The translations under genes were made by a program, and so were the position numbers. A DNA stretch of 64,000 nucleotides, taken from the NCBI GenBank assembly GCA_030028905.1, contig JALDYZ010000001.1, positions 248,001 to 312,000 on the forward strand, given 5' to 3'. The notes below the pieces were generated by a model. It was not told the origin of the DNA and did no database searches. It saw only the letters and a list, made by a program, of their open reading frames with translations. This document shows, piece by piece, positions 35,321 through 43,397 of this stretch. This DNA is from Ferirhizobium litorale (lineage in GTDB: Bacteria; Pseudomonadota; Alphaproteobacteria; Rhizobiales; Rhizobiaceae). The number at the start of each line of letters is the position of its first letter. Position 1 is the stretch's first letter.

Positions 35321-36811
35321 TCATTCGGCTGCAACTGTGAACGTTGCGGCTTGCTGCTGTGCCTTCACTGCAGCTTGTTCAGCACGTCGCGCACGTTGCC
35401 TTGCCATCTTCGCCAAATGCTTTTCATCGTCGCTCTTCTTATCCGATCGTGTCCTGCGCGGCTGGTTCTGGTAGTCGGTAAGGCAAGGGACGCGAAGCAA
35501 TTCAGACGGCTTTTTAATGCCAAGCGAATGGCGGAAGTGATCGGCTGAACGACGGTCAAGGAAGGCAAAGACAAGCTCTTTGGTGCTGTTCTTCTTGCCG
35601 TCTCGGATGCTGGTACGAGTGGCGGTTTGATACTGCATTTCATATGCCTGTGCGGTCATCAGTTCTTCTTTGGTGACGCCGCAAACAGCTTCCCAGATCC
35701 ATACATCTGCATCGCTCGGGTTCAATGGTGCGAGATGGATTGACATGTTGATGTGCTGAAAGCGGTTCAAGCCAAGCGGGTTCGGGGAAATCTGTATGCC
35801 GTTCTCGCCATTCCATTCGTAGTCGTCTTTGGCACTGAGAGTGACGAGATAGTCACCGTTCGGATATGCAGCTTCGAAGACTTCGGCGGCTTCATCAACG
35901 AAATTCTGATAGCCGATCTTCTCTAGTCGATACATGGAAACATCGTCTTCGGAGATGTGACGAACCGTGATCAAATCAGTCTTGTGCGAGAAGTCGCTAT
36001 AGCGCACGCCTTTGATTTCCGGGTGCGGAACAAAGTTGACCTTATCCCGCCAAGCCAAGTTGATCTTGGACTTAGCGAAGTGTGCGCCCATAAGCGTGAC
36101 CGATGCATAGTCTTCCAGAATAGAAGGCAGCATCCAAGCCCAAACCGTGAGCCTTTGACGTGCGTCCTTTTCGTCGGCGGTTTCGTTCTCATCGATCAGT
36201 GCCGCTTGAAAGCGTAAGTAATTTTCAGTGCTTAGAAAACAGCGATAATGTGGGCTGTTGACCATCCGACACAAGTCAATGACGTGTTCCTTAAAGGATG
36301 AATCGCGGCTATTGCCATACATTGCAAGTTCAGCGATTTCCGGGCTTGTAATGAGTTCCACCACTCCCGGGAATTCGGTTGCCTTGGCTTTGAACAGCTT
36401 GGCAACGCTTGAATGCGATCCGGATATTTGGTCCTTCAGTTCGAACCGTTGAACCGGGGAAAAATACTCGTCAATGAACAGGTGTTGCATGGCGTTCAGG
36501 GGGAGTTTTTCACCAACAAATTCGTGGGTGCCGAATGTCTGCAAAGCGACTGCCTGATTGATAATAGCAACACTTCCACGCATGTCCTCGCAATGGCGTT
36601 CATACGACTTGGTGCAGTTCTTCGTTCTTTGAAGGCTAATTACCTTCGATTTGATGCCGAGGTTTGCTAGGTCTTTGGCTTGCTGTTCAGACAGGTCATT
36701 TGTCTGTGTCGCGATGGTCGCGAAGCCATTCAGCTTTTCAATGAATTTGTGAAGGGAATAAGTTTTACCGGAACCTGCTGGTCCGTCCGCGAAGTAGATT
36801 GTCTGTTTCAT
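35321..36811 (-). CDS. P-loop NTPase, helicase-like (possible replication protein)
   Basis: 496 residues. An N-terminal Walker A (GPAGSGKT, residues 10-17) and a Walker B-like LFIDEYFS (about 112-119) fit an SF1-type NTPase. The middle shows no recognised family. The last 50 residues are basic and Ala/Gln-rich (KKSDDEKHLAKMARQRARRAEQAAVKAQQQ in part), coiled-coil-like. It is encoded next to a 1.1-kb structured non-coding region and has a terminator hairpin in its own leader, an arrangement seen for plasmid replication genes. Role in element replication is inference; DNA transfer or a defence role are alternatives. Confidence 0.6.
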   Translation of the reverse strand: MKQTIYFADGPAGSGKTYSLHKFIEKLNGFATIATQTNDLSEQQAKDLANLGIKSKVISLQRTKNCTKSYERHCEDMRGSVAIINQAVALQTFGTHEFVGEKLPLNAMQHLFIDEYFSPVQRFELKDQISGSHSSVAKLFKAKATEFPGVVELITSPEIAELAMYGNSRDSSFKEHVIDLCRMVNSPHYRCFLSTENYLRFQAALIDENETADEKDARQRLTVWAWMLPSILEDYASVTLMGAHFAKSKINLAWRDKVNFVPHPEIKGVRYSDFSHKTDLITVRHISEDDVSMYRLEKIGYQNFVDEAAEVFEAAYPNGDYLVTLSAKDDYEWNGENGIQISPNPLGLNRFQHINMSIHLAPLNPSDADVWIWEAVCGVTKEELMTAQAYEMQYQTATRTSIRDGKKNSTKELVFAFLDRRSADHFRHSLGIKKPSELLRVPCLTDYQNQPRRTRSDKKSDDEKHLAKMARQRARRAEQAAVKAQQQAATFTVAAE

Positions 36812-36841
36812 TAGTCCTTTCTGCTTTAGAGTTACAAAACG

Positions 36842-36887
36842 AAAAAAGGTCCACAGCGACCGGTTGGACTTTGCGCTGTGGACCTTT
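36842..36887 (-). terminator. Leader terminator/attenuator ahead of the P-loop gene
   Basis: On the minus strand an 11-bp perfect stem (GGTCCACAGCG with CGCTGTGGACC, extendable by AAA/TTT) is followed by six T and lies 30 nt before the NTPase ATG. Its loop contains AGTCCAACCGGT, exactly complementary to ACCGGTTGGACT transcribed about 90 nt earlier (36970-36959). That permits an alternative pairing and hence conditional termination. It could also simply terminate an upstream RNA. Confidence 0.65.
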
Positions 36888-36958
36888 GACCATTTCGTTT
36901 AGTCTAGGCAGAAAGTAGCGAAAAAGAACCGATTGAATGACCCGGAATAGAAGCCAAG

Positions 36959-36970
36959 AGTCCAACCGGT
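36959..36970 (-). promoter_or_regulatory. Leader element complementary to the terminator loop
   Basis: 12-nt perfect complement of the loop of the downstream hairpin (36859-36870). In the leader RNA it would be made first and could pair with the loop, giving a pseudoknot-like or antiterminator contact. Confidence 0.5.
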
Positions 36971-37251
36971 TCCTTTTCCATCGTGATATCATTTAGGGGA
37001 ATTTGTTTTTCAACAATCGCTATAATACTGACAAATATGGACTTTTTTATGATTGCGGCAAACTATTTTGCGGTACGGGCGAACGAATTTGATGCCCGGG
37101 AACTACTTCAGACCTCATCACCATAACCGTTGATGCATGGATAACCCTTTAGATTCCAATGGAGATAAGTTGGCATCAAATGATGTTGATTGAATCGGAT
37201 GGAATTCCACTTGGATAAAGGATTTTCAAAAACCAGTTACGTTGTAGCCGG

Positions 37252-37481
37252 GACGCGAAGCGGACCGGATTACAACCTCGCGAAGCGAGGTCTTAACGAT
37301 TGGTAGGATAAGGATATGAAAATCATTTTTATCGGTAGGAAATGGATAGCTATTGATCCTTACCGGTTTCTAGTGAAATTCAAGAAATCCTTGATCTAGT
37401 GGAGATTGGATTCTTACTGTTTTGCCATCAATTGGAACCACCTCGCTTCGCGAGGGAATATCGGTCCGCTTCGCGTCCCGC
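37252..37481. repeat. Imperfect long inverted repeat with GAA/TTC hairpins
   Basis: The arm 37252-37291 (GGGACGCGAAGCGGACCGG, then ACCTCGCGAAGCGAGGT) recurs as reverse complement at 37440-37481 (ACCTCGCTTCGCGAGG, then CGGTCCGCTTCGCGTCCC), with a short mismatch zone in the middle. Each arm holds a self-complementary CCTCGC-GAA/TTC-GCGAGG hairpin. The arms are about 150 bp apart. Confidence 0.75.
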
Positions 37482-37738
37482 TATTCCAATCCATGTTTGA
37501 TGGAGATTTTGATTTTGATTGAGTCCACCTGTATCTCATGGGGATCAATCCATTTCTGATTGGATTCAACCTGTATCCCATGGATTTCCCACCAATGGCA
37601 GGGGAACGCTTCGCGTTCGTATCGCAAGACGCAAGCGGCTCGCTCACGCGTACTGGTGATGTAAGATTTTTGGTAAATTGGATTTCCAACCATTACCGAT
37701 GGAATTCCTTTCCGGTACCGGTGGGGTTGCCACCATGG

Positions 37739-37772
37739 CTGAAGTGGTGCCTGGAACGTCTGAAGTGGTGCC
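37739..37772. repeat. Two tandem 13-bp repeats, 21-bp period
   Basis: CTGAAGTGGTGCC occurs at 37739-37751 and 37760-37772. The spacing of two helical turns would place bound proteins on the same DNA face, iteron-like or operator-like, about 175-205 bp upstream of the serine recombinase start. Confidence 0.6.
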
Positions 37773-37944
37773 CGATTTCAAAGTCTAATAGAGGATAAAG
37801 GGGGGACATTTGTCCCTCCTCTACCGGTTAAATTTGGGTGTGCCTTCAGTTGCCTATCCTCTGCCGGCATTCAAACCAGCTAATTGACTATTCAAACTTT
37901 ACCGGCTATCACTTTACCATTCATAATTAACTTTGGAGATTTTC

Positions 37945-38559
37945 ATGTTGGTAAGGGCATATCTAAGAGCATCGACAAACGAACAGGACGCAACCCGGGC
38001 AAAGGCAGACCTGAAGAAGTTCGCCACCGAACGCGGATTGACGATTGCAGCCTTCTACATCGAAAACGAATCCGGGGCGAAGTTGCACCGTCCTGAACTG
38101 TTCCGGCTGTTGGAAGAAAGCAACCCGAACGAAATCTTACTGGTCGAACAGGTAGACCGCCTAAGCCGTCTCACTACAGCCGATTGGGACAAACTCCGGA
38201 CGGAAATCGACACCAGACAAATTCGCGTTGTGGCGCTTGATCTACCGACATCATGGGAAATGACTAAGGCAGACGATTTCACCGGACGCATTTTCCAAGC
38301 TATCAACAAGATGATGTTGGACGTTCTCGCAGCCGTCGCCCGTAAGGACTACGAGGATCGCCGTAGACGCCAAATCCAAGGGCAAGCCAAGGCAAAGGCA
38401 GAAGGACGCTACAAGGGTCGTGTAGAGAATGCGACGCGGAATGCCTCCATCGCGGTCATGTTGAAGGCAGGGCTATCCTACAGCGATATTCAGGCGGCTA
38501 CAGGGGTAAGTCGTCCGACCGTGGCAAAGATCGCCAAGCGAGTTAGAGAAGCCGTCTAA
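37945..38559 (+). CDS. Serine recombinase (resolvase/invertase family)
   Basis: 204 residues from the ATG at 37945, GGAG 6 nt upstream. Catalytic domain with nucleophile Ser at residue 10 (RAYLRASTNEQDA), LLVEQVDRLSRL with the conserved DRLSR, and the long E-helix, followed by a C-terminal HTH (YSDIQAATGVSRPTVAKIAKRV). This is the small resolvase/invertase architecture that resolves dimers or flips segments at sites near its gene. The repeat-rich DNA just upstream is the likely res region. Confidence 0.92.
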   Translation: MLVRAYLRASTNEQDATRAKADLKKFATERGLTIAAFYIENESGAKLHRPELFRLLEESNPNEILLVEQVDRLSRLTTADWDKLRTEIDTRQIRVVALDLPTSWEMTKADDFTGRIFQAINKMMLDVLAAVARKDYEDRRRRQIQGQAKAKAEGRYKGRVENATRNASIAVMLKAGLSYSDIQAATGVSRPTVAKIAKRVREAV

Positions 38560-38833
38560 CAGCCCATATCAAGCCATTGTCCGGGGTTGGTTCCACATCG
38601 GTTCCACCCCCTTTTTCATGCCAATTCCGACGTTCGCGAGTCCAATCATGGGCTTTTGCTCACTCTCCGTTCTATTTTTCAAAAAAATAAAAGTGAACCA
38701 TGGCGAGAGTTCCGGCGAGCCACGGCGACGGGGCGATCTTCGCGGTTCCGATTGTTGGTACGATGTCGCTTGAAATCTCTTTCTTCAATCACCAGTTATA
38801 TTCCTGTTAAATTGCTCTTTTAAGGGGGAAACC

Positions 38834-39295
38834 TTGAGTTCCAAAGAATACACATTGATGAAATTCAATATCTTAACAATGGCGCTTCATTCCGAATTGG
38901 GTCGGCGCATCGACAGTGCTTACGTATATGCCTGGGATAACGATGTCTATCCGATCTTTCATAGCGCAGCACCGTGGCATGATGCGTTTGAAGGAGACTT
39001 TGTTGTCACCAAGGAAATGATGATTGAGCTTTCAAAGCGGCTGGATGAGGCGTGGGACGGCGGCAGAGGCATTGCCCCTACGTTCTATGAACTTGAAGAC
39101 ATATACAGCGCGCGTTACGGCGGTTCCAAATGGGATCGCTCCGCACTAATTGGCGCAATGCGCTATATGGCGTTGTGCCGGGGCCGGTTCGATAGAAAGT
39201 TTTTTGAACAAGTCACGCGTGACGCTGGTGCGCCGTCCGAGGCCAATCACTTCGCCGATCCGTTCGACCGCGACAATGATATTTACTTCATGTGA
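38834..39295 (+). CDS. Hypothetical protein, first of a two-gene unit
   Basis: 153 residues from a TTG at 38834 supported by AAGGGGG with 5-nt spacing; an ATG at 38858 is the alternative. Sequence is acidic and aromatic-rich (YVYAWDNDVYPIFHSAAPWHDAFEGDF, GGSKWDRSALIGAMRYMALCRGRFDRKFFEQV). No family recognised. The next gene follows after 15 bp with a strong ribosome-binding site, so the two are probably cotranscribed. The 274 bp upstream (38560-38833) show no gene. Confidence 0.65.
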   Translation: MSSKEYTLMKFNILTMALHSELGRRIDSAYVYAWDNDVYPIFHSAAPWHDAFEGDFVVTKEMMIELSKRLDEAWDGGRGIAPTFYELEDIYSARYGGSKWDRSALIGAMRYMALCRGRFDRKFFEQVTRDAGAPSEANHFADPFDRDNDIYFM

Positions 39296-39310
39296 GAAGG
39301 AGGTCAGACG

Positions 39311-39583
39311 GTGAAAAAGCGGACTTGCTTTTGCTGCGGCAATGAAGCGCGGGACTCAATTCAGGTCATGTCTGGCATGAACAACGCTCCCAATGGCGCT
39401 ATTCGCCACTACCTGCCTAATGACGGCAATCGCGCTGCTGCCGGTGTGCACTTCCCGGCAGAGGAACTTGAAGAACTGCCACTTTGCCCCTCGTGTATGA
39501 GACGGGTCGAAGACAATTTTCGCGCGACGATTCTATATCTTCGAGCGGAACACGGACGACTCAAGATAGAGAACGCCGACTAA
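39311..39583 (+). CDS. Small CxxC zinc-ribbon-like protein
   Basis: 90 residues from a GTG at 39311, AAGGAGGT about 7 nt upstream. Two cysteine pairs, CFCCGN at residues 6-10 and LCPSCMRRV near residue 60, spaced as in a zinc ribbon. The rest is unremarkable. A metal-binding adaptor or nucleic-acid-binding role is plausible but unproven. Second gene of a unit with the 153-residue protein. Confidence 0.65.
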   Translation: MKKRTCFCCGNEARDSIQVMSGMNNAPNGAIRHYLPNDGNRAAAGVHFPAEELEELPLCPSCMRRVEDNFRATILYLRAEHGRLKIENAD

Positions 39584-39759
39584 CTAGGTGGACAAAGACC
39601 ATCTTGCTACATGCGAACGTTGGTTTTATTTAGAAGTGGAAGCGCTTGCGGCTGGTTGGCGCAAGGCAAAAAACCAACGAGGCGGTTGTTAGCCTGCTAG
39701 TTGCAACAGAACAATTGCGATGACAAAGTTGTGCTTCATCCCCCACGAGGTGAGCATCC

Positions 39760-40044
39760 ATGAGTTTTGATTTGAGAGCAGCGGGAAGAATAGTGCGTGC
39801 GAAAATTATCCGCCATACCTGGACGAATACGCAGCAACGCTGGACAACTTCGTTCGCTGTAGGTGGTTTGGTATTGGGCGGTATCGCAGTGCCACCGTTT
39901 GGCATAGCCGTTTTTGGCACTGCATTTGCTGGTTGGTGGATAGCAGTTCTTTTCGTGACATTGTTTTGCGGGCTTGTCGGAAATCGATTTGGAATCGGTA
40001 GAGAGAAGGCGGCATTGGAGCGCGCAGATACGAGGCGCAAATAG
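39760..40044 (+). CDS. Small two-span membrane protein
   Basis: 94 residues; GAGGTG lies about 7 nt before the ATG. A basic N-terminal segment (LRAAGRIVRAKIIRHTW), two hydrophobic helices (VGGLVLGGIAVPPFGIAVFGTAFAG and WWIAVLFVTLFCGLVG) and a basic tail. No family recognised. Followed at once by another small gene, possibly cotranscribed. Confidence 0.6.
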   Translation: MSFDLRAAGRIVRAKIIRHTWTNTQQRWTTSFAVGGLVLGGIAVPPFGIAVFGTAFAGWWIAVLFVTLFCGLVGNRFGIGREKAALERADTRRK

Positions 40045-40075
40045 GGGCACTGGACAAGATTTCTGTGTATCCGGG

Positions 40076-40243
40076 ATGGACCGATTGGCACGATCGGTAA
40101 CGCAATTCCTAGCGATTGAAGCCCAGCTTGAAAAAGGGCGTTCTCGTGCTCGCCAAGGCAATTGGCGACTTTACGGAAGTATCATCGCGCGTGTTGAGCT
40201 CAACATTCGGAAATATTATGGAAAGGATTGGACGTGGCAATGA
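40076..40243 (+). CDS. Possible small basic protein
   Basis: 55 residues from the ATG at 40076: MDRLARSVTQFLAIEAQLEKG, ending YYGKDWTWQ. Amphipathic and basic. No convincing ribosome-binding site (CCGGG only) and short length, so it may be chance. The frame is open further upstream, overlapping the end of the membrane-protein gene. Confidence 0.3.
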   Translation: MDRLARSVTQFLAIEAQLEKGRSRARQGNWRLYGSIIARVELNIRKYYGKDWTWQ

Positions 40244-40306
40244 ATCCGTGTCTCAAAAGCTTAGTTTCTTTTGAAAAATAGGTGAATATTTTTTGATGAC
40301 GTTTGG

Positions 40307-41230
40307 ATGTGCAGAAGAATGTCAGACGAAGATATAAAATTCTACATATTGCGTCTTGCTTTAGGGCACAACGCGGAAATCGCTATTTCGCATGAAGAAT
40401 ATTCTGCTCTAAAAAAATCACGGGCAATTCTCAGGGAAATTTCAAGCCTTGAGGAGAAATTTTTTTCTGTATGCGAACATTACCAAGAAGTTGAGGAGTA
40501 TATATTCTCGTCAACACTGCGGCACATGATTTTTACATTCGAGCGAGCCGCCGACATCCACTCGATCGGGGCAGGTTTTGGACGGCGAACTGCGTCGTTT
40601 CTTTCGTCCGTTCGTCTCTATCAAGACACTCTAATTACTCATATCGGGGAGATATCCGAAAGCACCATTCCCAAGCAGGCAATAAGCCGGCGGCTTTCGA
40701 AGGAGTATGATGATAACTTGGCTTACCGGGTAATGGAGGCATTGCGAAATCATTCGCAGCATCGCGCATTTCCGGTCCATTCGTCAAAGTACAATCGAAA
40801 ATGGAACGAGAACCGTACAGAGATGACGTTTTCATCTATGTTTTACTTTGAGGTCTCACGTATCGAAGGCGATAAAAAATTTAAGAAGGGCGTCAAGGAT
40901 GAGTTGGCGTCTCTCGATATCGCCTTCGATTTGAAAGATGGGGTTAGGCGATATTTCGCATCAATCTGTCGAATTCATTCTGCTGCGAGAGAAGAATTTG
41001 AAAAGTTTCGTGCGGCGGCAGTAAACTGTGTCACTGCTGCACAAGAAAAATGGGCGTCGGCTCACGATGATGACTTTACCGGCGTAGCGGCTTGTGCTGT
41101 CAGAAACGGAGTTCTGGTTAAGGGGCACAAGGTAGTTTACATTGGTCCCGAACAAGATGAATACCGTGTATCGCTTGAAAAACGTACTCGCGGTATTCTG
41201 AATATGGACCTTCGAACGATAGCGTTCTGA
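40307..41230 (+). CDS. HEPN-like hypothetical protein
   Basis: 307 residues from the ATG at 40307; the ATG at 40319 is equally possible and neither has a good ribosome-binding site. Mostly helical, AT-rich codon use. The motif ALRNHSQHRAF (about 145-155) contains R-x4-H, the hallmark of HEPN ribonucleases, following a long helix (residues 60-130) as in that fold. HEPN toxins cleave RNA in abortive-infection systems. No partner gene abuts it upstream; the SIR2/HEPN-like pair converges 61 bp downstream. Functional call is inference from the motif. Confidence 0.5.
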   Translation: MCRRMSDEDIKFYILRLALGHNAEIAISHEEYSALKKSRAILREISSLEEKFFSVCEHYQEVEEYIFSSTLRHMIFTFERAADIHSIGAGFGRRTASFLSSVRLYQDTLITHIGEISESTIPKQAISRRLSKEYDDNLAYRVMEALRNHSQHRAFPVHSSKYNRKWNENRTEMTFSSMFYFEVSRIEGDKKFKKGVKDELASLDIAFDLKDGVRRYFASICRIHSAAREEFEKFRAAAVNCVTAAQEKWASAHDDDFTGVAACAVRNGVLVKGHKVVYIGPEQDEYRVSLEKRTRGILNMDLRTIAF

Positions 41231-41291
41231 TTATCAGACTTTCGTGTTAGCTCGTTCGCAAGAGCGTGCTACAACATCGATCCAGCAGTTC

Positions 41292-41945
41292 TTAGTCGTC
41301 GCAAATGGCATTCATTTTCTTCTTCAAATTTCTTCGCAACTCCACTGAGGTCGTGTCCCGGAGAGTTTCAAGATAGCGATTGAACTCAACACATAACCCG
41401 CTATGAAACTTGGTTCTATTGATTTCGATCCGCCCGTCGGCGTGAAAATAGAGCATTGGGAACTTGTCGCTGCGACGTACCACGATCTTGTCAGTACTGC
41501 CTCTGTGATGTAGCGCGCATCGTCCTTGTAAATAGAGGATCTCAGCCTTGGCGTTCCTCTCATTTCGCGTTTCCAAACAGTCTAAGAATTCGTTCCACTT
41601 CTTCATAAAGCGCTTGGATTGGTCTTTGCTGTTTCCATCATCGATGCGACCCTCGCGAAACCCTTGGATCGTCTCAATTACAAGAAAATCCAATGCAAGA
41701 ATTGCAAAACCGAAGATGCCCTCCTCATTGTGTTTGTCAGCTTCAATGAGTTTATGGGCAGGGAGTAGAAAGCGACCGTCAATACGATCCTTGAGGATGT
41801 CGATTGCGGTGCCCCATTGCGTTTCGTCGGGATTGTCGGGGTCAAGAGTTAGCGCGCGCCAATCGGACACTCTGTATTTGGGGCTGATTTTGAAATTTGT
41901 CGGATCTGACCTCGTCTCCATTCGTCCCTGCCAATTGCGTTTCAT
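41292..41945 (-). CDS. HEPN-like partner of the SIR2 protein
   Basis: 217 residues from the ATG at 41945, whose A is also the last base of the SIR2 stop (TAATG), a tight coupling. A helical segment (FGFAILALDFLVIETIQGFREG) is followed at about 142 by GRCALHHRG, an R-x4-H as in HEPN-type proteins, then a beta-rich end with EINRTKFHSGLCVEF. I have seen the combination IET-Q-F...R-C-x-L-H-H...INR-x-x-FH in defence-island proteins but cannot name a family. Probably an RNase effector or a regulator of the SIR2 protein. Confidence 0.6.
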   Translation of the reverse strand: MKRNWQGRMETRSDPTNFKISPKYRVSDWRALTLDPDNPDETQWGTAIDILKDRIDGRFLLPAHKLIEADKHNEEGIFGFAILALDFLVIETIQGFREGRIDDGNSKDQSKRFMKKWNEFLDCLETRNERNAKAEILYLQGRCALHHRGSTDKIVVRRSDKFPMLYFHADGRIEINRTKFHSGLCVEFNRYLETLRDTTSVELRRNLKKKMNAICDD

Positions 41946-42976
41946 TATTGTACGAGATTTATCCGATGAATATCGAAGAACTCTTTGCATTTGGCATCGT
42001 ACTGAAAATGAATCTTCTCTAACTGACCAAGCGCTTCGCCATTCGAATACAATGCATTGATATTCTCGCTCAGCGCCTTTTTTGTCTCTCTCTGAAGCCC
42101 GTAGCCGGTAGAAAATACCAGTGGGCAATTCTCGTTGGTTTCAACAGCCTCGCAATCAAGAAGCTTCATATTCTGATTTGCGAATGCAAAACCCATGAAC
42201 ACAATTCGTTCTGCTTGCCAGATAGCGTGCCTCATGTTGTTGACACTTTCTAGGTCTCTTACGGTTTCCGACCACGTGACGATGTTGCCAGCCATCCTTG
42301 GAAAACCGTCGATCAGTCCAAATGGGAATTCATCCAGCCCACCAAGCGACCCGTACGGATGGATAATATTGATGTTCTTTACGATTTTTCGTGCGTCGTC
42401 CAGACTCAAACCAGCGAAGCTCTTGGTCAGGGCGTGTTCCAAATAGTGCTCAATGCATCGGTCATAGTTGAAGCAAATGATTGTGATGTTCTGTCCGATC
42501 CGATCGAGTTCATTAGCTTTGACGCCATTGATCAGGGCTTTAAAAAAAGCCCAGATCCAGGTGTTGTGAGCACTGTCGATGTTCTCTACGAAGCCCTTTT
42601 TCAAACTCAGCTTGGAAGCGCTCTCAGCAAGGGAGATAGCGTAAGCAATTTGGAGTTTTCCTACCTCAGCAATAAGAGGATCGTGCGAATAGCGGAAAAT
42701 GTATTCGTCAATACTGTCGGCGCTATCGATGCCGTCTTTGATTTGCCGCGAAACTCTTAGGCGTAGGTTGAGTTCTTCGACTTTGGTGGCATCCTGTGTG
42801 CCGAAGATCCGAAGATAGTGTGCAAAGATGGGTCTTGAACCCTGCTTCAAATTGTTAAATTCGACGACGAAATTGCAGTTATTGCGGATGATATCCACTA
42901 ATTCCCAACCGATAGGCAAGCCGAATTCTTGGCTCGCTCCTGCGCCAACTACAAAAACCGTATTGTCCTTAAACAT
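41945..42976 (-). CDS. SIR2-like NADase-domain protein
   Basis: 343 residues from the ATG at 42976; a GTG at 42985 is the alternative. The SIR2 NAD-binding start VFVVGAGASQEFGLPIG (residues 7-23) is clear, with IICFNYDRCIEHYL (about 164), NIIHPYGSLGG carrying the candidate catalytic His (about 200) and ERIVFMGFAFANQNMKLL late. SIR2 domains of this form in defence islands (Thoeris ThsA, DSR, SPARSA) degrade NAD+ on infection and stop growth. First gene of a coupled pair with the HEPN-like protein. No extra sensor domain is visible. Confidence 0.82.
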   Translation of the reverse strand: MFKDNTVFVVGAGASQEFGLPIGWELVDIIRNNCNFVVEFNNLKQGSRPIFAHYLRIFGTQDATKVEELNLRLRVSRQIKDGIDSADSIDEYIFRYSHDPLIAEVGKLQIAYAISLAESASKLSLKKGFVENIDSAHNTWIWAFFKALINGVKANELDRIGQNITIICFNYDRCIEHYLEHALTKSFAGLSLDDARKIVKNINIIHPYGSLGGLDEFPFGLIDGFPRMAGNIVTWSETVRDLESVNNMRHAIWQAERIVFMGFAFANQNMKLLDCEAVETNENCPLVFSTGYGLQRETKKALSENINALYSNGEALGQLEKIHFQYDAKCKEFFDIHRINLVQ

Positions 42977-43397
42977 CGCAGCCACCGTCTACTTTGGTTG
43001 CAGGGGGAAGACGTTGACCAAGGCGAGTGCGGCAGTGGCGTCTCCAAGTGCAATCGGTGGCTTTGTTCATTAGAGATCCTCGGAAGATGTCTGTTTTAGG
43101 CTAACTGATTCCTAATTTTCCCTGGTAGGGGAAATCTTTGAAGGTCGCACTACTATTTGTTCTCAGCTGATGCGGAGTAGGCACGCTGATGACGCCATTG
43201 TTTAGCGTTTCATCTTCCGCAACCGTAAGAAACGCTGTTCGCCTGGCGATAACGAACGCGGATTGGCGGTTGAAAATTTTGACACCACTTGCGACACTGA
43301 TTGCATTTAAGGGCCCGGAACTCAAGGAATCATAGGGATAAGGTAACTGTTTCGAAATCGATGGTGGTTGGCTATTTCGGTTTAAAATCAAATACCT
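42977..43397. other. Island right-end non-coding region
   Basis: 421 bp between the SIR2 gene start and the right repeat. No credible gene; a 116-codon minus-strand frame that begins inside the repeat has no support. It contains TTTTGACACC at 43277, matching the half-site near the integrase. Confidence 0.5.

Larger units (their letters stand above)
36812..37944. other. Structured non-coding region (candidate origin/control region)
   Basis: 1.13 kb with no credible gene in any frame, between the divergently transcribed NTPase and serine recombinase genes. Contents: a leader terminator with a complementary upstream element; short hairpins with GAA or TTC loops at 37275-37291, 37440-37455 and 37604-37618; an imperfect inverted repeat of about 40 bp (37252-37291 with 37440-37481); near-identical ACCTGTATCTCATGG and ACCTGTATCCCATGG (37528 and 37568); a 21-bp-period direct repeat; a hairpin at 37791-37821. 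Local GC islands stand out in AT-rich sequence. Density of repeats fits an origin, partition or recombination site. Confidence 0.55.

Noticed and set aside
37414-37798. Open frames of 70-91 codons in the structured region
   Set aside because: They run through inverted repeats, lack ribosome-binding sites and have odd composition; the region is better read as non-coding.
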